Shown one piece after another: positions 1 through 12,000 of a stretch of 64,000 bases of DNA. The notes under the pieces are model-generated. The model had not been told where the DNA came from and made no database searches. It was given only the letters and a program-made list of their open reading frames with translations. The DNA comes from Gymnothorax reevesii (Eukaryota > Chordata > Actinopteri > Anguilliformes > Muraenidae), in assembly GCA_029721435.1 (NCBI GenBank), contig CM056588.1:41725930-41789929 (forward strand). The letters run 5' to 3'. The stretch's first letter is position 1. Each line of letters opens with the position of its first letter. The position numbers and the translations under genes are program-made.

Positions 1-759
1 ACCAGCACCACCCGAACCCCATTCCGGGAAAACCTGGCATCCTTCCCTCCAGAGTGAGTCAGAGAGAATTCCTCCAGCACATGCTAACGTGCTAACGTGA
101 GACTGATTAATCCTCTCATCATTGATCCAATGGGACAAATATGTGGCTGCAGATGAAACGAAAACCAAAAGAAGGGGCAGGATGTCGGGATCAGCGACTC
201 TTCGGGGGTGGACGTTGACCACTGTTCCGTCTGGACCAAAGGGGGGGCGGAGTGGAAGAAGTAAACAGGGCAGACACGCATCATGCGATCTCAATGCGTC
301 CACTCTCCCTGCTACCGCAGAAACTCACCAGCGGCTCCTTGAAGGGCACTGCAGAGTGCAGCAATCAGAGCAGGCGCCTGCTACGCACGCATAAACACAC
401 ACACAGATGCTTGCACACACAGACATGCACACACACTTCCAGTGTGGGCAATGGAGCAGTACCTAAGGTGCTTGACAAACTTAGAAGGCTGGTGTGACTG
501 AAATGTACAGTGATGCCATCTTGGCAGACAAGAATGCTGAGACTTTAAGGAGGCGGGACGGGGCCCAATATTGCTCTGTCAGGTCCCTCACGTCATGACA
601 GTGGAACATTCTGGAGATAACACTCCTGGCCATTCTATGAGTATGCGTGTGAGGGCGTGTGCTCATATATGTGTTTGTGAGTACAGGCATGTTTATTACA
701 TATCTATAATACTTTTCCCACATCCCAGCTCTGAATACTGAATACTGATTACAGGAGTC
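1..759. other. Unique-looking DNA, no gene seen
   Basis: Mixed composition with a short CACACA cluster near 393-435. I see no splice-framed coding exon and no known repeat. Confidence 0.4.
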
Positions 760-1140
760 ATGGTCCCCGGATTCTTCGTCCCTGAATTTTTCATCCCTAG
801 ACTTTTCGTTCCCATGGAATTTTCATCCCGGACTCTTCATCCCAGAGGACTTTTCATCCCTGTTTTTTCATCCCGAGGACTTTTCATCCCCCAATTTTTC
901 ATCCCCCAATGATAAAGGAACGTGCCACCATTGTTAACAGATGGAAGGACAGACAGACGATGAACAGATCACCATGATATAAGGGTTAGGGTTAAGGATA
1001 GGGTTATAATGCAGGAAGAGGGCAAATCATGAATGGGGATGAACAATCCAGAGAGAAGGGGTCCAGGGACGAAAAGTTCATGGGGAGGAATAGTCCAGAG
1101 ACAAAAAAATTTGGGGACAACAATCTGGGGATGAAGTCCT
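760..1140. repeat. TTCATCCC-type repeat facing its inverse copy
   Basis: From about 763 to 910 there are nine degenerate units around TTTTCATCCC (spacing 15-20 bases). From about 1035 to 1135 there are six units in opposite orientation (GGGATGAA, GGGACGAAAAG, GGGGATGAAG). The centre holds a short TTAGGG-like stretch (966-1005). The whole could fold into a long imperfect hairpin. Confidence 0.6.
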
Positions 1141-3730
1141 AGACCAAAAGTGCATGATGTCCCAAGAGTCCTTGAGCCCTGAATAACATGTAATGCTGGT
1201 TTAATAAGTGTGGCTTAGTTCTGTAGCGATCTGCAATGCCACTCTCATGTCTAAGTTAACACTAAATAGTTAGCTAGCTGGAGTGTATATAGAGCCTTTC
1301 CATAACTATTATGTAACATTAGTTTGTTAGCAAGCAAGCGAATATTAGCTAGCTGCTCAGTTGACTGTGAATTTACAAACCGTTGCAAGTTCAAACCGTG
1401 AATGTCTGTGACTCAGTGACTGTCCGGAGTAAGTTAGCAGAGTAATGGAGCTTGCACAATGCTAACACATCGTGGGATCGCAGCAAACACCAAATTTACT
1501 AATTTCATAACTTTCATATGACACGCCCACTCGTGTAAGATCCTCTATACATGTGTACTATAGGCATGCATGCATTTTATCAGTCCATGTCCTTTTATCC
1601 TTGCATGCAACTACACTTCTGTAAATTTTGCTTCTTGGGCCGTCTCAACCATCTTATCTTGAATTGGGTGCAGATGGTGACACGTCCATTATACCAAATT
1701 CTCAGACGTTTAAAAATCATGCAAAACTTTTAAAAGAGCTGCACTTCCTCTGGTCCCAGAGTTTACAGACCTGTGATTTAATCATCATTTCCTCACATTT
1801 AGCCCAGTCTGATTACCCCTCTGACTAATGTAGACCCTTACAGACAAATGCACAGCTTTTCTAAAGCACTTTTACAATCAGACATAGAACGCACATTTTA
1901 CATCACTCATGCTAGGCAGTACATTATAAAAGGGTTCAAACTGTATGAGAATATGACCAGCTAAACTGAGGACTCCTGCACACACACAGCAAAAATGCTT
2001 CAACATTAAATTGACACATTTCTACTCTGCCAGAGGAACTTTGTCTCTCCCCGCGGGCTCGTATAAACTCAGTAAAAGTCAAACACCCACTGAACATTTT
2101 TACAGCACTGTAGCCAGCAGCAGCCAAAAACCATACAAATATATGAAAATGCATGTTTTCTGGGCATTTTGAGAACTTAACGGCAGGTAAAGGACCGAGA
2201 ATAAAGCCTGAATTGATCAAGGTTCGTAATCTCTGTGACTTCCGCAGGGCAGGAGTGGAAGCCCATAGGATATTACTGAAGGTGAATCGTAGGCAGTATC
2301 GTACAATCTAATCCAAAAACGGCTGATGCGGGTGCTAGTTTTTGTTCAATCTCAGCACTTCAACACCTTAATCAATCAGGATCAGGATCCTCAATCACTA
2401 CCTCGCTAAGCAGAATCAGGCGCGTCAGCGCTGGGCCAGGGCTACTAAAAAAGCCTGCAGCCACACCAGCCCTTTCCGGTTAAGATTGGACACCCCGATC
2501 CTTGAGGTTCAGTCTGGGGGGAGCAGACTGGAATTGAAACTTCTTATGGGGAATAGAGTCACTGGAAAGATTCCAGGCCATGAACTGCACAGGAGAGCCA
2601 AGGCTTTCTCTCTCTCCCTGCGTCATTTAATCATTTGCATCATTTCATAGGCCGCTTTTGAGGACGCGAGTCCTTCTGCTGAAGACAAAGACCACCCAGC
2701 CGGCCGTACGGACTGGAGGCAAGCCCAGCGCAGGGCGCTGGGGAGAATCGCAGTTTTCCTTACGGGGATATTGTAGCGTGCGAGAACCCCACACGGCTAG
2801 ACGAGCCACATTTGCACAAACATTACACATCCACACTCAATGAAATTCATCAAAAACTTTTCAGCGAACCAGATAAAGTTCTGAATTTTACACACAGCAA
2901 CTTAACAGCCCTTGCTAACCTTCACTTACAGGAAGGAGCAAAATGATTTTTGAAATGCTTCTGTAACACATGTGCAGCGCCCATGAACTACTTTTCCAGG
3001 AATGGACAGTTATGGGAAAGCTCAGCAGGGCGAATCCCCAGGATTGTAGGTGAATGGGGGAGGGGGTCTCTGGGCTGGCAGGCTGGTTCTGTTCATTACA
3101 AGCAGTGCAGAACTTAAATATGTAAACAAAGTAACTGCTTAAAAATAGGCACTATTCGTACATATACTCAAAAAAAAAAGGTAAAGACCACTGAATCTTT
3201 TCGCCATTATTTTCTCTTGTTCTGAGCTTACCAAGACGCTGTCAAGCTGTGGTGAGAACACATGGTTTTCACAAAAAAAATTGAAATGACCTTTGACTTT
3301 ATTTGACGTTTTGATTGAATGGTCAGAACTTAGTGCGATTCTCGTCTTCCCCGTGTGTACCCCTGTTTTGGGGTAATGAAGTCGTCTGATCAAATGTATT
3401 GATGCAATTTGTGTCTTGGGTTAACACCAATGACATAAACGACACCTAGGATTTACATTCAGTTCATACAATTCACATTCTCGGCTTAAAATACCGTGGT
3501 CCTTCACTTTTTTGGTTGAGTATAGTTTGCATGATAAGGTTGTACGAACATAACCATAAATTTAAGTTCCCAGTCGTTACTTTAACCACATATACGTGAT
3601 TTTCCAGTCCAACGTGCTTAAATTTAGAGCCAGAAATAAAAAATTATGCCACCATTTTAAAAACAAGACTCTAAACACTGGTAACACTTTCCGTCGAGTC
3701 AACTTGCATCTCCAAGTTTCTCTGCACATA
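1141..3730. other. AT-rich intergenic DNA, no gene seen
   Basis: No recognisable protein, RNA gene or repeat besides the weak candidate at 2270-2520. Open frames are short and lack family resemblance. Confidence 0.4.
2270..2520. repeat. Possible dispersed repeat
   Basis: The segment with GCCTGCAGCCACACCAGCCC and AAGATTGGACACCCC resembles a dispersed fish element from memory of such families, but no second copy lies in this window, so support is weak. Confidence 0.25.
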
Positions 3731-4080
3731 CACGCGCTGGGCAATATGTGGACATCGTATCAATATTATGATATATCGTCTGGGATTTCTGATATCAGAA
3801 TATCATGATACGAAAGAATCATAACGCTTTTTGATTTCAAAGGCTGCATTATAGTCAAGGGTTGCAGTTTTATGCATTTACAGTAGACTGTTTAAGCTGT
3901 TACCTGTATCTGGTCAGTCATCATATCAACATAATTAATGACGGTTTGTAAAAATTGTCATTGTGAAAATATTTTGTGCAAGCACCAATATTTATCCGTA
4001 TAATATTGCCTCAATATTGATATTGAGGTATACAGTCAAAAGTGCAGTGTGATGTTTGAATTTGTCCATACTGCCCCGGC
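3731..4080. mobile_element. Probable MITE of the GGGCAATATGGAC type
   Basis: The left end contains GGGCAATATGTGGAC and the right end, on the minus strand, GGGCAGTATGGAC. The interior is rich in TATC/GATA-like palindromes (ATATCAGAATATCATGATA), typical of a common fish MITE. Target duplications were not clear. Confidence 0.5.
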
Positions 4081-4359
4081 CAAACACACCCGCATAAACC
4101 CACTGCATACACATCTACGCTAATATAACCATTAATTCCGAACACACCCAATTATAAAAGTTGCCAGTTTGGGGAGCTCATCGCCATCAGTCCAGTTTCT
4201 TCTCACGCAGATGAAGTCTGTGGCGTGAGTGATTGTGTGCGCTTATGTGGGCACGTTTTCGTTACCTATTAGGAAACTTCTCCAGCATAAACTCTGACTT
4301 TGTCAGAACCAGTAATCCTCATGCGGACGAAAGCCGAATCCTAATACAGCAAAACATCA

Positions 4360-4480
4360 GTTCTGAGGCTCTGGGTAAGATTAGGGGTCAGGTGTGCATA
4401 CAGGTTAGGTGAAGGTTAGGGTTAGGCATGATTTGATTATGGTCATGCTTAGGGTTAGGCTTAGTATTAGGCTGTCCGTA
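4360..4480 (+). repeat. TTAGGG-like degenerate repeat
   Basis: Interrupted GGTTAGG/TTAGGGTTAGG units occur at 4401-4470, next to the TG tract that starts at about 4540. They look like the interstitial telomere-like repeats often linked to TG tracts in fish. Confidence 0.5.
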
Positions 4481-4540
4481 ATGAATAAAAGTGAAAGCAA
4501 TGTCCTAATACGGATAGCTGCACAAACTTGGGTGTGAGTG

Positions 4541-4700
4541 CGTGTGCGTGCGTGTGTTTGCACGAGTGTGTATGTGTGTTTGTGTGTGTGGGCGTGTGTG
4601 TGTGAGTGTGTGTGTGTAGGCGCGTGCGTGCGTGTCTTTGCACGAGTGTGTGTGTGTGTGTGTGTGCGTGAGTGTGTGTGAGTGTGTTGGGTGTGCATGC

Positions 4701-4738
<38 letters not shown>
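4541..4738. repeat. Compound (TG)n microsatellite
   Basis: About 200 bases of GTGTGT with GCGT and TTTG interruptions, ending in an uninterrupted (TG)n to 4735. Open frames crossing it encode only CVCV or HTHT and are artefacts. Confidence 0.9.
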
Positions 4739-4740
<2 letters not shown>

Positions 4741-5469
4741 CCGGCTGCAGTATGTGTCCCAGCAGCAGGTGGCGCTGGCGCCAGGGTGGGGAGATGGCAC
4801 GGGAGGAATGGCGGCTGTGCGGACAGCTGCCCGTCAAAAACTGTGGCGCAAGCGAAGGAGAGACGCCGCTGAAACCGCAACAAATGCATTCAGTGCGTGC
4901 ACACCCACATACATGCACACATACAGAAAATACACACACAGACTCCCAGGGAATGTTTCTGCAGTCAGGACAAGAGGTGGACAGTAGAAATCTTCACCTG
5001 CTTTTTTTTTCAGCTCTTACGGATTTGCCAATTCACATACCTCAGTTCCTCCACCAGATATCAGTGGGCTGAGTTCGTGGATGAAAGGAATTTTTACTTT
5101 CTGAAGCAATCACATTAAACCTCTGTCAAGAAGCTGTTGAAAAGCCGGTGCACACGTCGTCAAGACCTTCAGACGAAACCGCGGCCACATTCGGATAGAA
5201 AAGTGAAGGGTTCCACGCTGACAAGGATGTGGGCAGGCTATACTGGGGTAAAAGACAATGTAATTAAACTGTCTCAACCTATATTTGCAACCAAGTAAAG
5301 ACTCTGGTTTCTGCCCGCTGAGGCCGCACAGATGCGCGGACACACACAGGCAGAGGCACGCACGCGTGTACGCGCACACATACGCGCGCACGCACCCTCC
5401 CGCTGATGAGATGGGGAGATTGGGGCCCGTGCGAGGAAAGAGCGAGACAGGGGGTGAGGGAGTACATCA

Positions 5470-5975
5470 GCTGAACTAGGATGAACCCCCGCTTCCCCCC
5501 CCCCACCCCCCGCTCCCTCCAACTCACTAACCCACCCACTCTCTGGATCTCACCCCCACCGCCCCACACCCCTGCAACCTGGGGGGACAGTGGAATTTGG
5601 GTGGATCTGGTCCAAGAGGCCCGCAGTCCTTGGGAACCCGCCTAGTCGTCTTAGTAAATGGCGCGAGACACTAAAACCTGCTGCTCGTCCTACACGTCTC
5701 CAAAGATTAGTTTCACGGCTATTTATAGAAGTAGTATTCGATTTCCCTTTCTTACTCTTTCTTTTATCTCACCCCCTTACTTTCTTACACTTACACTTGC
5801 TTTGTCTTTTCCCCCCACTTTCAATATCCCTCCTTCTATCTATCCCTACCTCCTCTGCCCCCTTGTTAAACCCTCCTTACCTCCATCTCGAGCGCTCCTT
5901 CTCTCTCCCCTCTTGGCAGCTCCCCAAACAGGCCCATTGCCCAGCGGGAGGGGGGTGGGGGTGGGGGTGGGGAGA
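5470..5975. repeat. Pyrimidine-rich tract and G-quadruplex motif
   Basis: 5491-5575 is C-rich and 5739-5925 is almost pure C/T on the plus strand. They are followed at 5946-5972 by GGGAGGGGGGTGGGGGTGGG.., which has four or more G-runs. No coding function is visible. Confidence 0.7.
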
Positions 5976-6285
5976 ATCTTAGGACCCTCTTCTGGTGCCA
6001 AAGACTCGTCCAACACACACACTGAGCCCCACTGTAGACAGGTGCATGCAGGGCAAGGGGGGGGAGGGGCTGACTCCTCTGCTCAACTCCCTCCAATGAT
6101 AAAGGGCACAGGATGACATTCTTTTTCCTGGTCACCCATGCTTTCCAAAAGGCAACCTCTTAGAATTTGGTTTTCAACATAAATGCACTAGTCCTTGCAA
6201 CAAAATTATATCTATTTACAAGAGAATAATGGAAGAAAATTGATAGACCCAACTGGACATAAGACGTTACAGGAGTTTGCTCCAG

Positions 6286-7412
6286 AATTGCTGTACCCCA
6301 GGGCCCACTTTTAGAACCCCAAAATTACAATTGTCCTCCAATTTACAATTAGATGTCTTTACTCTGCGCATGTTCAGTCAGTCTGTAAATTAAGTCAAAA
6401 TATAATTCAAATCCAGGTAACTTTGCTATTGTAAGTAAAAAACATAGAATACAAGGCACTTAAGAGCCCTTGGCCTTGCCATTATATGAAATAGATTGGT
6501 GTTATCATTCCCTAAGGCACACGCACAAGTATTAACTTTGGTTTTAAATCCATGCAAAGATTTTAATAATATTACTATATAAAAGTACTCAAGGTTATAT
6601 TTGGAAGCTTACATGTGCAATACAACCAGACGAAAGCTAAACTGGTCCATCCAATATACTTTATATGAGGCCAGCTTCACATAATGCTATTGCTAAGTGT
6701 CGAGAGACAACCTGCACAAAATTTTTAGGCTCAAGGTCAGTGCACCTAGGTCAAAGGTCAAATCCCAGTAAAAGTAGGTTGTTGCACAACTACAGCCCAA
6801 GGACTTTACATGCAACAAGTATGAGATGTTAAATATAAATAGCAAGTGACTACTAATCTGCACAAAATGTGGGATAGACAGACAAACAAACACGTAGACA
6901 TACAGATGCCATCACAATGACAATACCCCATCAGCCATAATGGCTGAAGGGTAAAACTCATCTTATATGCGGTGTAGACAGACACGTAATGCTTTAGATG
7001 AAAACGCAATTTCAATTGTCTAATGTGCATGCATATGTAATTCACACAATGCAATCTTTTGCATTCATGGACTTGGCAAAACGCTAACTGTTTAATTGAA
7101 TGCAGGATCAATGGGGTACCCCAGGGCACAGTTTCGGAACCCAAAAATTATGGGGGTTATCTAATTCACAATAACATGCCTTTGTTCAGCTCATGTTTAT
7201 TCAGCCTGCAATTTGGTCTAAATCTAATCCAGTTTCTGATAATTTGCTATTGTATGTAAAAAAAAAAAATACCATAGTTGTGGCGTCGACACACGCAGAC
7301 AATAGTTTGGAAGAAAACTCAATTTCAATTGGCTAATAAGCATGCATTTGAAATGAAAACAACACTATCTTCCACATTTCATGAACACTGTCCAACTAAG
7401 CGAAATGCAGGA
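6286..7412. repeat. Degenerate ~313-bp repeat, partial copies
   Basis: A block at 7113-7262 (GGGGTACCCCAGGGCACAGT.. to TTGCTATTGTATGTAAAA) recurs diverged at 6286-6440. A block at 7005-7110 (CAATTTCAATTG.CTAAT..GCATGCAT) recurs at 7318-7412. The second and third copies lie 313 bases apart. No terminal repeats were found, so the class is unknown. Confidence 0.5.
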
Positions 7413-8351
7413 TTAATGTTAGCTCCTAGGGACTTCTGATTGGTCAGTGTAGTCACGTAAAGAAGACAACAGATGTACGGTCATTCTACCGAGCCCTTGG
7501 CAGAGAGGACCATGTCCCTACAGGAAGCGGCTGACTCTGTAGGGAAGCCGCGTTAAATATACTCTCCCCTTCCTGTACTGGGCTGTAACACAGGGGGACT
7601 GAGACATGACTGGACATGTTCATTTGGAGAGCCAGTTCAGGGCGGCCTGGTCTTCCTTCCTCTCCGAGGCCCCCCCCCATACCCACCCACCCAAAGAGCC
7701 TGGTCGGCAGATTTTCTGCAGATGCAAGAAATCAGTACACCAAGGTACTGGGGGGGGTTAGCACATGTCCCAGAGTCTCAATCTCTCACCTCATCCTCCC
7801 ATTTCCCTTCTCTTTCCTTTAAAGTGCACTTTTAGAAGAAGATTAACTCAACCTATGGTCTGTGCCCAGAGCTCGACATGTTCCCATTCATTTGGGGATG
7901 GGGTGGGGGGTGGGCAGGAATGCCTCTCGTCAGTTACTCCAGTATCACATGAACACTTGGGGGGGGGATTTAGAGGGACATCCTGTGCTAATGCACTTTT
8001 ATTGGGTATAAGAACATAGGCTGGACGGGCAGGTTGGCTGTTGCATCAAAAACAACAACGCAGATCTTCCAAGTTGAGTGCGTGAATGTGTGTGCGTGAA
8101 GCGTAGGGGGCTACTTACTCTTTCTTATGTTAAACTGCTTCCAAACGTAAATAGTACCCCATTTATGGCCATACAGGGCTCTGTGAATCACAGCGGAGAC
8201 AGTGGGATCAGTATTGAAATTCTCCACAGAAAATCACAGGTCCTGAGAGCTGGACAAGGATTAGGGGTTCTGCATTCTTTTTATATGTTTGCTCAAATAC
8301 ATTTTAAAGAAATGCACATTTTTGACATAACACAAAAATACAGGCGCGCAG
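7413..8351. other. Intergenic DNA, no gene seen
   Basis: Contains G/C runs (7673-7682, 7748-7757, 7962-7969) but no identifiable feature. Confidence 0.35.
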
Positions 8352-8354
8352 ACA

Positions 8355-8392
<38 letters not shown>

Positions 8393-8793
8393 CGTTTGTT
8401 TTTGTATCCCCGTGGGGACTAACACATGATTTTTACTCCAAAATCCCATTAGCATCCCCCTAGACCTAACCATAACCCTAACTCTAACCTCAATCTTAAA
8501 GTTAACCCTAATCCTAACCCACACACCCACAAGACAGTCAAACCTTTAACCTCAATTTATGGTCTTACCTTAATCTAGAGCCTAATTTTAATAGCTAACC
8601 TTAAAACTAGACCTAAACCTAATCATAATTCCAAGAGCAACCCTAGACCTTAAACCTAGCTCTAAGCCCTGAATTAAGATTCGTACCCATGGGGACCCAG
8701 AAAAGGTCCCCACGAGGCATGGTTTCTCAGACTTAACTACTGTATCTTTGTAAGTTATTTTGGACCTCAGCACAAAATAAAAACAAAAACACA

Positions 8794-8835
<42 letters not shown>
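8352..8835. repeat. Telomere-like CCTAA repeat bracketed by CA tracts
   Basis: A (CA)n tract (8352-8392) is followed by CCCCGTGGGGAC (8408-8419), about 240 bases of degenerate CCTAAC/CCTAACCATAA units (8461-8665), then GGTCCCCACG (8705-8714) inverted to the first motif, and a second (CA)n tract (8788-8835). This symmetrical layout is a common fish repeat type. Confidence 0.75.
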
Positions 8836-8837
<2 letters not shown>

Positions 8838-10200
8838 TGTGGCAATTTGTTTTCCGATTAACAAGACAAAGGTCATTTGCATTCCCCACTTTTTGGCCAA
8901 GTAGGATGTAATGCAAAGCCAAGCCTTGGAGAATTGAAAAAAACACAGTTATACGGCCTGGAATGCAGACTGAATGCATGTTAATGTTAAAATAATCTAG
9001 TGAGACAATATACCTTACATGGAGGAATGCTTTGAACCCGGAATAATCTGATCACAATCTGTGTTGCAATTCCCAAAATGAGAAGAAAGACATTCCAGGC
9101 TGGAATCTAAGGGGAACAGGAATATTACAACCAACAAACAGCTGTTCTCCGCTTTCTTCTCTGCATTTGAAAACCGTTCCACGCTCCTTTGGAGCGGCTG
9201 CATTTACAGTCATTATTCCCCCATTTCCACATGACACACGATCTAGACAACATTCCTGATGGGAGGGAAAAGGATATAAAATTTCCGCCAAGTGTTGAAA
9301 AGAGAGTAACCGTGAAAGCAATAAAGAATTCTTTCAGTAACAGCATTGGTCAGTAAGGACATTCTGCAGCGGTAAGAAGAAACTACCGCACAGGGAGAAT
9401 ACGATTTGGCCGAGCTGCAGTTTCGAAATAAATCCACACTTTCATCCATTCATCAATATATTCCACCCTCACACCTGGATCTTAACTGTGTCCGCTGCAT
9501 GGCGAACTTTGCAAATATACCATAGAAACGAGGGGGGTGTTTAGCAACTATCACACCCAATAAGCAACCAAAGAGATAGAAGATTGTGTTTATATCTCAT
9601 AGCACAGAAATTATTATTGAAAGAGAGCATTTTGAATGTCTCATGCCATAGAAATCATCGCGGAGTCGGAAGCTGTGCGACATATAATTCACAGATATGC
9701 GATACCGCATAAATCACTTGATTGTACTGATAAAATCATAAAACTAAATTCATTTTAAGCAAAAAGGTTTTGCAGAGTCCCAAAATTTCATGCAAATACC
9801 CTGGGTGAGAAAATTGTTGTACAAGCTGAACCATAAAATTGACCATCCAGAGCAAAGGCTTGTTTGCATCACAGAAAAAAAACTGACAGGTAGAAAACCA
9901 TATCTGATCATATTGTGTCATGTAAACAACTGCACAAAGATAGCAGTTGGGATTCATCAGATAGTGAAACTTTTGCTTGGATGATCACCCCGGCAGGCCT
10001 CACAGAGAGAGAAATGTTACATCACCGTTCGTGTGAACAGACTCTGACGTCTTCCAGCACTTCACAGGCCAGATGTTGTGTATCGAGCTCTTCAAGCCAA
10101 GAGCTGTGAACTAACTTCCCCCCATGAGAAGCACGTCCCGGGATATGATTAAAACATCAGCTCAGAGCGCTCTCAATGTCAATTCCTAAATCTGCTTCAG
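8836..10200. other. Intergenic DNA, no gene seen
   Basis: AT-rich, unique-looking sequence with no recognisable gene or repeat. Confidence 0.35.
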
Positions 10201-10490
10201 AGGGGGGGGGGTAGGGGAGGTGGGGGAGGGACTCATTATCTCCACTCAAGCCAAACCCAACTCTGGAGAGAGGAAGAGAAGACAAATTGAGTGCGTCGGA
10301 GGCCCAGCTTGACCTGAGCTGACACGGTTCTCTCTCTGCACTCCCTCTCTCTCAAACGTAAGCTTGCAGCGAAAAACAGGCTGGGATTTGGCCTGTCCAG
10401 TAGTGGGTAGATTTGAGCCACTGATATACTGGACCTGGAGGGCCCTGGGTGGGGTGGGGGGTGGGGGGGGGAAGGGGAGTGGGGGGAGGT
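10201..10490 (+). repeat. G-rich clusters with G-quadruplex potential
   Basis: There are two G-tract clusters: 10201-10230 (GGGGGGGGGGTAGGGGAGGT..) and 10438-10490 (runs of 4-9 G separated by 1-3 bases). They sit just left of the palindromic MITE. Confidence 0.6.
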
Positions 10491-10551
10491 GAGTTGGTCT
10501 GAACAGGTGAATAAAGGCCACAGCAACCAGTATGACACGTGTATGACCTAT

Positions 10552-10861
10552 ACCACTGTTTCCCAACCCTGTCCTGGGAGTACCCCTGCCCTGCATATTT
10601 CAGATGTTTCCTTGATTTAACACACCCAGATCAGGTCATTAGGTTCTCCACTAATGAGTTGATCAGCTGAATCAGATGTGTTAAATTAGAGAGACCTATA
10701 AAATGTGCATGACAGGGGTACTGCAGGATCAGGGCTGGGCCTCACTGATTTAACACACCTGATTCAGCTGATCAGCTCATTAGTGGAGTACCTAATGACC
10801 TGATCTGGGTGTGTTAAATCAAGGAGACATCTAAAATATGCAGGGCAGGGGTACTTCAGGA
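10552..10861. mobile_element. Palindromic MITE (108-bp inverted repeat)
   Basis: Arms at 10579-10686 and 10748-10855 are reverse complements with 103 of 108 positions identical, separated by a 61-base loop. The outer left end (CACTGTTTCCCAACCCTGTC) and the loop resemble hAT-type MITE ends common in teleosts. The arrangement looks like two copies of one short element in opposite orientation. The right copy is cut where the Tc1 begins. Confidence 0.75.
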
Positions 10862-11441
10862 ACCCTAACAAGGTCCCCAGGGCCTCCAGAAGAGAAACAG
10901 GCCCACAGCATCACCGATCCTCCCCCATACTTCACAGTGGGCATGAGGTGCTTTTCTGCATACTCATCTTTTGTGTTCCGCCAGACCCACTTAAGAGTGT
11001 TTGTCGCCAAAAAGCTCTATCTTGGTCTCATCTGACCAAAGCACACGGTCCCAGTTGAAGTCCCAGTACTGCTTAGCGAACTCCAGACATTTGCGTTTAT
11101 GATTGTGAGTGAGAAAAGATTTTTTCCGTGCATGCTGCCCAAACAGCTTGTCGGCATGTAGATAGCGCCTGATTGTTGTTTGGAGACTTTGTGACCCCAA
11201 GATGCTACCATTTGTTGCATTTTTTATTTCTCTTACCATCCTCTCACTGTGCATGGTGGCAAAATAACCTTGCGTCCTCATCCAGGCTTGTTTACCACTG
11301 CTCCAGTTGTTTTAAACTTCTTAATGATTCCTCTGACAGTAGACATGGGCAGGTGCAGGCGAATGGCTATTTTCTGCATGACTTGTGAAGGTCGACACAC
11401 ATCTGCCTTACTTGAATGGTGTGTTCCTTTGTCTTTCCCAT
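10862..11441 (-). pseudogene. Tc1-like transposase, truncated and frameshifted
   Basis: The family start codon is probably the ATG at 11441-11439, giving MGKTKEHTIQVRQ. The frame soon shifts to one that reads the helix-turn-helix segment IAIRLHLPMSTVRGIIKKFKTTG, and shifts again to a frame ending FAKQYWDFNWDRVLWSDETKIELFGDKHS, where WSDETKIELFG is the region around the first catalytic Asp. Further on, only a scrambled version of the 'VKHGGGSVMLWGCF' block remains. The second Asp and the Glu of the DDE triad are absent. It cannot be active. Confidence 0.8.
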
Positions 11442-11825
11442 GCTGAAGAGTGGATAAGAGAAAAAGCCTCTGTGTCACGTCATATTTATACCCCATGGAA
11501 ACAGGAAATGATGAATTACTAATTAAATGTTCCTAGATACTCTTAGAAACTTTGTAAACTACTGTTGAAATGACAAAAATACTTCAATTACATTTATTTA
11601 CTAGGAATTGTTAGGGGTGCCAAAAATTGGGGAACATGTGATTTTATAAAAAATAATTATTTCTCTGTCAGGGAGTTTTTTTGCTCTTAAAATTCACTTG
11701 AGTTGAAGTTTACATTTTTCCACAATTTTCAGTGTGAGAGTATGCTTCTGCAATAAAAATTGAATTTATTTTAAGGCCTTTAACACATCTTAACCAGGGG
11801 TGCCAATAATTATGGAGGAGCTGTA
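10862..11825 (-). mobile_element. Truncated Tc1-like transposon
   Basis: The right end carries a Tc1-type terminal repeat on the minus strand (CAGCTCCTCCATAATTATTG at 11823 inward), followed by a TA at 11824-11825. The element then runs left through its 5' leader and transposase. It is cut at about 10862, where an unrelated palindromic element abuts. The C-terminal third of the transposase and the other terminal repeat are missing. Confidence 0.85.
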
Positions 11826-12000
11826 TAATGTCATAACGTAGGTTGTGGCCTAAGACTATTTTGCAGGCTCTGTGATGTCATGAAGCATGATGTGGGCTGG
11901 GACTATGGTGCAGGCCGTGGTTGTGACGTCAGAAGGCATCATGAGGCCAATGACTATGGTGCAGACTAACTCTGACGTCATTACGCGTGATGTGGGCTGG
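11826..12000 (+). repeat. ~50-bp tandem repeat with CRE palindromes
   Basis: About three and a half units of 'gacgtca..gcatgatg.gggc.g.gactatggtgcagg..' run from the Tc1 end. Two units hold perfect TGACGTCA octamers (11924-11931 and 11973-11980, 49 bases apart), and others hold TGATGTCA or ATGTCATAACG. A regulatory role is unproven. Confidence 0.6.

Noticed and set aside
4405..5118. Overlapping frames of 66-146 codons on both strands
   Set aside because: They cross the TG tract and read as CVCVC or HTHTH; low-complexity artefacts.
7105..7160. INGVPQGTVSEP, similar to the reverse-transcriptase VPQG motif
   Set aside because: No neighbouring RT motifs (for example a YxDD block) follow, and the diverged copy at 6290 does not keep the frame; probably coincidence in a non-coding repeat.
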